From positions 124,001 through 188,000 of the forward strand of contig VCCI02000003.1 of NCBI GenBank assembly GCA_005938025.2: DNA of 64,000 nt. The letters run 5' to 3'. Of the stretch, positions 59,517-64,000 are shown piece by piece. Under the pieces are notes generated by a model. That model had not been told where the DNA came from. It worked only from the letters and a program-made list of their open reading frames with translations, and did no database searches. Position 1 is the first letter of the stretch, and each line of letters begins with the position of its first letter. Origin of the DNA: Inquilinus sp. KBS0705. GTDB taxonomy: Bacteria; Bacteroidota; Bacteroidia; Sphingobacteriales; Sphingobacteriaceae. The translations under genes were made by a program, and so were the position numbers.

Positions 59517-61544
59517 ATGAACTGGTGGCATTATTTATTGCTGGTAAATATTTACCTGACGCTGTTTTACGGCTTTTATGCTTTGTTGCTGCGCCGCGAA
59601 ACGTTTTTTCAGCTTAACCGTGTGTATTTGGTAGGCGCGGCGTTACTGTCGTTTTTTATACCGCTTATACAAAGCCAGTGGGTGCAGGGCCTGTTTATAA
59701 CTAAGCAGGTGCAATTTGCTGTATACAATAGCGGCGCGGTTACCATAGCGGCATACGCGCCAATAAAAGATGCACCCTATACCATGGGCGAATTGTTTAC
59801 CATATTATATATAACAGGTGCTGCTGTATTAACGGTTAAACTGGCCTGGCAATTAATTTTGCTGAATAAAGTGATCAATAAACCTGCGCCATCGGCGGCT
59901 TATTCGTTTTTTAAGAAGATAAAGCTGGGTAACGATGTTGCCGACCGCGATGTAATTATGAAACACGAGCAGGTGCACGCCCAGCAATGGCATAGTGCCG
60001 ATGTGCTTATTATTGAAGCGGTAATGATAGTTAACTGGTTTAACCCTATTGTTTACTTGTACCGCTTTGCTATTAAGCATATACACGAATTTATAGCCGA
60101 CAGGCAGGCACTGGCCACAGGTGCCAACAAAGCCGACTACGCCTTACTACTGCTTAGCCAAACTTTTGAGGCCCCGGCACACCGTTTAGTTAATCCTTTT
60201 TATAACCATAGCTTATTAAAACAACGTATTATGATGTTACAGAAAAATAAATCGCAGCGCATAAAGCTGGCTAAGTATGGCCTGTCGGCGCCATTGTTTA
60301 TATTGATGCTGGTACTGTCATCAGCTACCATTAACAATAGCAAGGCTATCACGACTATTAATTACAAGGCGGGGCAAATATTTCAAAAACCGGTAACTGA
60401 TATGTCGTTAAACGAGGTTACGGTGACAAGCATAACTAAACACGCCACGGCAAAACCGGCGAAGCCAAACAACGCAGATATAACGATGTTAAAATCCGAG
60501 GATCAGCAAACGGCTACTGCAAATAAAGACACCGTGCCTGTAGTAAAAAGTAAGGTATATACTGCGGTTCAAAACTTACCATCTTTTCCGGGCGGGCAAA
60601 GCGCTTTTAGCGAATACTTGTCAAAAGCAGTAAAATACCCTAAAGCAGCGCGCGAAAACAATATACAGGGTAGAGTAATAGCCACCTTTATTGTCGAGAA
60701 AAACGGCTCGTTATCAAATATTAGCATTGTACGCAGCGTAAGCCCTGATATTGATAAGGAAGCACTGCGGATATTAGCCGCATCGCCAAAATGGATACCC
60801 GGTAAACAAAATGGCTCACCGGTACGCACACAGTACAGCGTGCCTATTAACTTTTCCTTAGTAGCAGATGGCCCCGACGAAAAACTGGGCGACGCTCAAC
60901 AACAAAATAACAGCCAGGTTTTTATGGCTGTGGAGCAGCAGCCAACTTTCCCTGGCGGACAAATCGCCTTTGAAAAATATATAGCAAAAAATATAAAGTA
61001 CCCGACCAAGGCGCGTGAAAGCAAAACAGAAGGCAGGGTAATTATAACCTTTGTGGTAGAAAAGGATGGATCGTTAAGTGATTTTAAAGTTGTACGCGGC
61101 TTAGGCAATGGCACCGATGAAGAAGCATTGAGGGTATTGCAGCAATCGCCTAACTGGAAACCGGGTGTACAAAATGGCCGCCTGGTAAGGGTGCAATATA
61201 CTATACCAATTAACTTTAGCCTTACCGGTAAACCAGCCGACACACGGATGGGTAGTATACCTGCCGAAAGCGAAAGTGCAGTGGATAAAATAGCCATAGC
61301 TCCATCAAAAGAAATAACGCTGATGGTAGGGTCAGATGGATCAAACTACACCCATAAACCAACAACTCCCGATGCCTTGGTTATAATTGATGGTAAAGAG
61401 CGCACTTATGCAGCACTAAAGTCTATTGATCCGCAAAGTATTAAAAGTGTGAGCATATTAAAAGACGCGAGCGCAAAGGCTTTATATGGCACTAAAGGCA
61501 ATAATGGCGTCATTTTAGTAACAACAAAGGCCGCAAAATTATAA
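59517..61544 (+). CDS. M56 (BlaR1-type) peptidase with two TonB C-terminal domains and a SusC-plug-like tail
   Basis: A 675-residue membrane protein. The N-terminal 270 residues hold membrane helices and the zinc-peptidase motif in MKHEQVHAQQWH near 144-155, with downstream HIHEFIADRQAL. Two TonB_C-like repeats follow: SFPGGQSAFSEYLSKAVKYP (about 353-450) and TFPGGQIAFEKYIAKNIKYP (about 476-575). The last 60 residues (VIIDGKERTYAALKSIDPQSIKSVSILKDASAKALYG...GVILVTTK) copy the plug signature of SusC receptors. It senses an envelope signal and relays it to the BlaI repressor. Confidence 0.9.
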   Translation: MNWWHYLLLVNIYLTLFYGFYALLLRRETFFQLNRVYLVGAALLSFFIPLIQSQWVQGLFITKQVQFAVYNSGAVTIAAYAPIKDAPYTMGELFTILYITGAAVLTVKLAWQLILLNKVINKPAPSAAYSFFKKIKLGNDVADRDVIMKHEQVHAQQWHSADVLIIEAVMIVNWFNPIVYLYRFAIKHIHEFIADRQALATGANKADYALLLLSQTFEAPAHRLVNPFYNHSLLKQRIMMLQKNKSQRIKLAKYGLSAPLFILMLVLSSATINNSKAITTINYKAGQIFQKPVTDMSLNEVTVTSITKHATAKPAKPNNADITMLKSEDQQTATANKDTVPVVKSKVYTAVQNLPSFPGGQSAFSEYLSKAVKYPKAARENNIQGRVIATFIVEKNGSLSNISIVRSVSPDIDKEALRILAASPKWIPGKQNGSPVRTQYSVPINFSLVADGPDEKLGDAQQQNNSQVFMAVEQQPTFPGGQIAFEKYIAKNIKYPTKARESKTEGRVIITFVVEKDGSLSDFKVVRGLGNGTDEEALRVLQQSPNWKPGVQNGRLVRVQYTIPINFSLTGKPADTRMGSIPAESESAVDKIAIAPSKEITLMVGSDGSNYTHKPTTPDALVIIDGKERTYAALKSIDPQSIKSVSILKDASAKALYGTKGNNGVILVTTKAAKL

Positions 61545-61624
61545 TAGTCAGATCAGTAGTTAATTAGCCGGAATTATTTAGCTTTATGTATTCAATTACA
61601 TAACTAAGTAAAACCGGCTTTTTT

Positions 61625-62032
61625 ATGAACTTAAAACTTATCACACAGCTTTCCATTTTTGGGTTGATCATGGCCTTTGGTACCATATCGCTTATCCCGC
61701 AAAATGTCGAACCCGCCTTTTGGCTTTTCATTTTTATTTTTTGTGCTATTGTCATAGCAAGGGTTTGCCCCGGCAAGTATTTTTTACATGGGTTTTTGTT
61801 AAGCCTGCTTAACAGCGTTTGGATAACCACCATACATATGTGGTTTTATCCCAGCTATGCGGCTCATCACCCGGATGTTGCAGCCATGAGTAACAATATG
61901 GGGGCATATTTAAGCACACACCCAAGGGTGGCTATGCTGGTAATGGCGCCCGTGTTTGGAGTAGTGTTCGGGCTATTGCAGGGTACATTTGCCTTTATAG
62001 CATCAAAAATAATTACTAAAAAGGCTGTTTAG
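61625..62032 (+). CDS. Small integral membrane protein
   Basis: A 135-residue protein with four predicted membrane segments (LSIFGLIMAFGTISLI, AFWLFIFIFCAIVIARV, YFLHGFLLSLLNSVWITTIHMW, VAMLVMAPVFGVVFGLLQGTFAF). There is no signal peptide or recognised domain. Ends overlapping by 4 bp with the convergent PAS gene. Function unknown. Confidence 0.75.
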   Translation: MNLKLITQLSIFGLIMAFGTISLIPQNVEPAFWLFIFIFCAIVIARVCPGKYFLHGFLLSLLNSVWITTIHMWFYPSYAAHHPDVAAMSNNMGAYLSTHPRVAMLVMAPVFGVVFGLLQGTFAFIASKIITKKAV

Positions 62033-62706
62033 CTTTTTGATGCAGCAACCTCGGCTTGTTGCTGTTCGCGCAGGTTACGCATAATTTTGGTAAAGCCACG
62101 GTGTTTATGGTCGTCATCAAATAACAGGAACACTAAACCGCTGCCCCAAAAGCGGGAGCCATCTTTACGCATGTGGTAGCGCTCGTCAATAGCACGGCCC
62201 TCATTAATAGCGGTTTGCAATTCTTTTGCGGGTATGCCATTGGCCCTGTCTTCGGGTGTAAAAAGTATTTCGGCGCTTGCGCCAATTACCTCTGTTTCTT
62301 TATGGCCCAACACATGCTCGGCGCCCAGATTCCAACTATTTATAGTGCCATTTTTATCAGTAGTAAACACGGCGTAATCTTCCAGGCTTTCCAGTACCTG
62401 CCTAAAAAAGTCTTCGCTCATCCTAAAATAACTATCGTCAAAAATATCCTGACCGGTAATAGACGGGTTGCTGGTAGCGTAATCTACCTCAATAGTTACT
62501 CCATCTACACCACAAGCCATTTGCATGGGTTCGCGGGTTATTTTATAAAAGGTTTCAAAACCGTCAGGCAGCGTATTTAAGTCGGGTTTCTCTCTTACCG
62601 GCCTAAGTGTAATGCCGGTGCCGGGCTGGTTGGTACTGGCCAATACATAAGTGTATCCCTTTTCTATCAGGTCGCCAAGTAATTGTGGGGTAAAGGGTAT
62701 ATTCAT
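62029..62706 (-). CDS. PAS-domain signalling protein without output domain
   Basis: A 225-residue soluble protein. The PAS core (about 95-215) contains FRQVLESLEDYAVFTTDKNGTINSWNLGAEHVLGHKETEVIGASAEILFTPEDR and KDGSRFWGSGLVFLLFDDDHKHRGFTKIMRNL, as in PAS sensor kinases, but no kinase or GGDEF part follows. The N-terminal 90 residues (PFTPQLLGDLIEKGYTYVLAS...) are an unassigned domain. It may act through a partner protein. Confidence 0.85.
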   Translation of the reverse strand: MNIPFTPQLLGDLIEKGYTYVLASTNQPGTGITLRPVREKPDLNTLPDGFETFYKITREPMQMACGVDGVTIEVDYATSNPSITGQDIFDDSYFRMSEDFFRQVLESLEDYAVFTTDKNGTINSWNLGAEHVLGHKETEVIGASAEILFTPEDRANGIPAKELQTAINEGRAIDERYHMRKDGSRFWGSGLVFLLFDDDHKHRGFTKIMRNLREQQQAEVAASKS

Positions 62707-62722
62707 GCCTGGGGTTAATTAA

Positions 62723-62752
62723 AAAGGCCCCGATAAGACATCGGAGCCTTTA
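62723..62752 (-). terminator. Terminator downstream of the 51-aa membrane protein gene
   Basis: AAAGGC-CCGAT / ATCGG-GCCTTT hairpin with small bulges, read on the minus strand between the short membrane gene and the PAS gene. Confidence 0.65.
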
Positions 62753-62769
62753 ATGCTTTAAGCGGAAAT

Positions 62770-62925
62770 TTAAACCGCCGTTGGTTTGCGTATAATGCCT
62801 AATATAAATGCTATAACAGCAATAACTAATAGTACATGTATTAAACTGCCTGCAGCAGTAAAGAACACCCCAATAGCCCAACCTATAATAAGTATAACGG
62901 CTATGATGTAAAGTAGTGAATTCAT
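62770..62925 (-). CDS. lmo0937-family small membrane protein
   Basis: A 51-residue protein beginning MNSLLYIIAVILIIGWAIGV and ending RKPTAV. Two hydrophobic helices are separated by FTAAGSLIH; the N-terminal NSLLYIIAVILIIGW pattern and the length match the lmo0937 family, abundant in Bacteroidota. Probably a stress-related inner-membrane peptide; role unknown. Followed by its own terminator. Confidence 0.82.
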   Translation of the reverse strand: MNSLLYIIAVILIIGWAIGVFFTAAGSLIHVLLVIAVIAFILGIIRKPTAV

Positions 62926-63009
62926 GGTAGATAGATTTTTTTTTGATTTATGTTTTTCTACCCTTATAATATTAAAGTACTCATAAATGTTTTAAAAATT
63001 TCTTAAAAA

Positions 63010-63046
63010 GAAAAACCCCTCTGTGGATTGTACCAAAGAGGGGTTG
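63010..63046 (-). terminator. Terminator of the M61 peptidase gene
   Basis: On the minus strand AACCCCTCT (loop) AGAGGGGTT followed by a T-rich run, 22 bp after the stop codon. Confidence 0.85.
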
Positions 63047-63067
63047 CATATTGTATTGTTTCTACCG

Positions 63068-64000
63068 TTATAGCTTAAGCCATTTTTTACGAACGGCCAG
63101 TTGTTGGGCTGTAGCGTTGCCTGCATCGGTAATGCTGTATTTTACCGTAGGATTTCTTAATAAAGTTACCGGCAAGGTAAAGGCCATGCCATCCCGGTTT
63201 ACAATAACGCTTATTTTGTCGCCTACCTTTTTGCCGTTTAAAATATTGGCAACATCGGTAACCGGTGTGCCATCAACAGATACCAGTTCATCGCCAACGT
63301 TTATACCATCAATCCAGGCCGGGCTACCACGTAAAACCATGGTTACGTACACTTTATTGTTATTTTGCCTTGTTGATATGCCTAACGAGGGGTCGTTTTT
63401 ATCGGCCAGCGCATCAACCAGTTTATAACCGGCATAGCCAAGGTATTTATTATAATCAACAGGGGCTAAGCCATTAATGTATTTGGCATAAAATTCGTCA
63501 AGATTTTTACCCGCGAATTTTTCAAAACCCTGTTTAAACTCAGCATCTGTATAGCCGCGTTTTTTACCTTTATAGTAAGTATCGTACATGTATTTCATTA
63601 CATCATCAAGCGATTGCTTGCCGCCGGTGGCGTTAATTATCTCCAGATCGAGCAGCATGCCTAAAACAGCGCCTTTATCATAATAAGAAATACCTGTGTT
63701 ATACGAATTTTCGTTAGGGCGGTACGATTTTATCCATGCGTCAAAACTCGACTCTGATAACGGCTGCACTTTGGCGCCCGGCTGATTCTCTACGGTGTTA
63801 ACGTCGCTAACCGCATTTGTCAAATAGGTTTCGGGCGATGATATATCCGCAAGTCGCAGTATTTTATACTGGTAGTAGGCAGTAAAGCCTTCGGCTATCC
63901 AAAGGTTGGTGGTATAGTTTTCGTTATCATAATCAAAGGGGCCTAAGGCAATAGGGCGCAGGCGCTTTACATTCCAAAGGTGAAAATGCTCATGCGCAAC
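63068..64000 (-). CDS. M61-family glycyl aminopeptidase-like protease, N-terminus outside the window
   Basis: The minus-strand frame is open to base 64000 and reads VAHEHFHLWNVKRLRP at the edge: HEHFH is the zinc motif, followed after about 35 residues by LWIAEGFTAYYQYK with the third ligand Glu. The visible 310 residues include a helical domain (SYNTGISYYDKGAVLGMLLDLEI) and a C-terminal PDZ domain (VYVTMVLRGSPAWIDGINVGDELVSVDG). M61 enzymes are exported zinc aminopeptidases. The catalytic domain's N-terminal half and signal peptide lie beyond the window. Confidence 0.93.
   Translation of the reverse strand, partial: VAHEHFHLWNVKRLRPIALGPFDYDNENYTTNLWIAEGFTAYYQYKILRLADISSPETYLTNAVSDVNTVENQPGAKVQPLSESSFDAWIKSYRPNENSYNTGISYYDKGAVLGMLLDLEIINATGGKQSLDDVMKYMYDTYYKGKKRGYTDAEFKQGFEKFAGKNLDEFYAKYINGLAPVDYNKYLGYAGYKLVDALADKNDPSLGISTRQNNNKVYVTMVLRGSPAWIDGINVGDELVSVDGTPVTDVANILNGKKVGDKISVIVNRDGMAFTLPVTLLRNPTVKYSITDAGNATAQQLAVRKKWLKL

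Noticed and set aside
1..64000. CRISPR array
   Set aside because: No regularly spaced identical repeats with unique spacers and no cas genes were seen; the repeats found are palindromes, att sites and a coding repeat tract.

Overview
The window looks like chromosome of a Bacteroidota soil or plant-associated bacterium, probably Sphingobacteriaceae (Mucilaginibacter/Pedobacter-like). The evidence is a SusC/SusD pair, lipoprotein signals, M56 and DUF6600-type proteins, two-gene RHS loci, A-rich ribosome sites, and promoters of the TTTG-N19-TAnnTTTG type (clearest before tRNA-Val). The genus is inferred from protein style; no rRNA is present.

Region 1 (1-27246) is a glycan and sugar-acid locus. 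A SusC (5' end outside the window), SusD and a secreted GH29 alpha-L-fucosidase form the uptake end. A minus-strand block (15627-6318) encodes an SDR, an FAH-fold AraD1/GguC-like enzyme, a sugar porter, an enolase-superfamily dehydratase, a GH20 hexosaminidase, a ketoglutarate-semialdehyde-type dehydrogenase and an SMP-30 lactonase. Together these make an almost complete Weimberg-like oxidative route. A second minus-strand block (26200-16364) has a RhaM mutarotase, a RhaT-like symporter, a COG3618 lactonase, an SDR, an FAH-family diketo-acid hydrolase and a Gfo/Idh/MocA enzyme, as expected for non-phosphorylative L-fucose/L-rhamnose breakdown to pyruvate and lactate. It also holds an unexplained set: two CaiB/BaiF CoA transferases, two MaoC proteins and a substrate-binding-protein fold without signal peptide. 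A divergent AraC regulator (26377-27246) probably controls this block.

Region 2 (about 27.5-52.4 kb) is a stack of integrated elements in the 3' end of a tRNA-Val(TAC) gene. Two related tyrosine integrases each sit about 300 bp from a copy of the tRNA 3' end plus its terminator hairpin. The element between the copies (about 29.09-52.35 kb) carries a mobilisation module (MobC, relaxase with a nested second gene, HTH protein, candidate oriT), a defence cluster, a Panacea-type toxin-antitoxin pair, and a two-gene RHS system with a candidate immunity protein. The defence cluster consists of an unknown protein plus FRG protein, divergent from a 44-aa ORF, SIR2 and DUF262; then a type II restriction-modification pair and a HEPN protein. 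The small ORF-SIR2-DUF262 operon with its FRG partner operon is the best candidate for an undescribed system.

Region 3 (52.4-64 kb) is ordinary chromosome: two ferritin-like proteins (one Tat-exported), a glutamine-rich DUF6600-like protein, a 2OG-Fe(II) oxygenase, a beta-CASP nuclease, a BlaI/M56 pair whose M56 protein carries two TonB domains and a SusC-plug-like tail, a PAS protein, a 51-aa membrane protein and the C-terminal part of an M61 peptidase.
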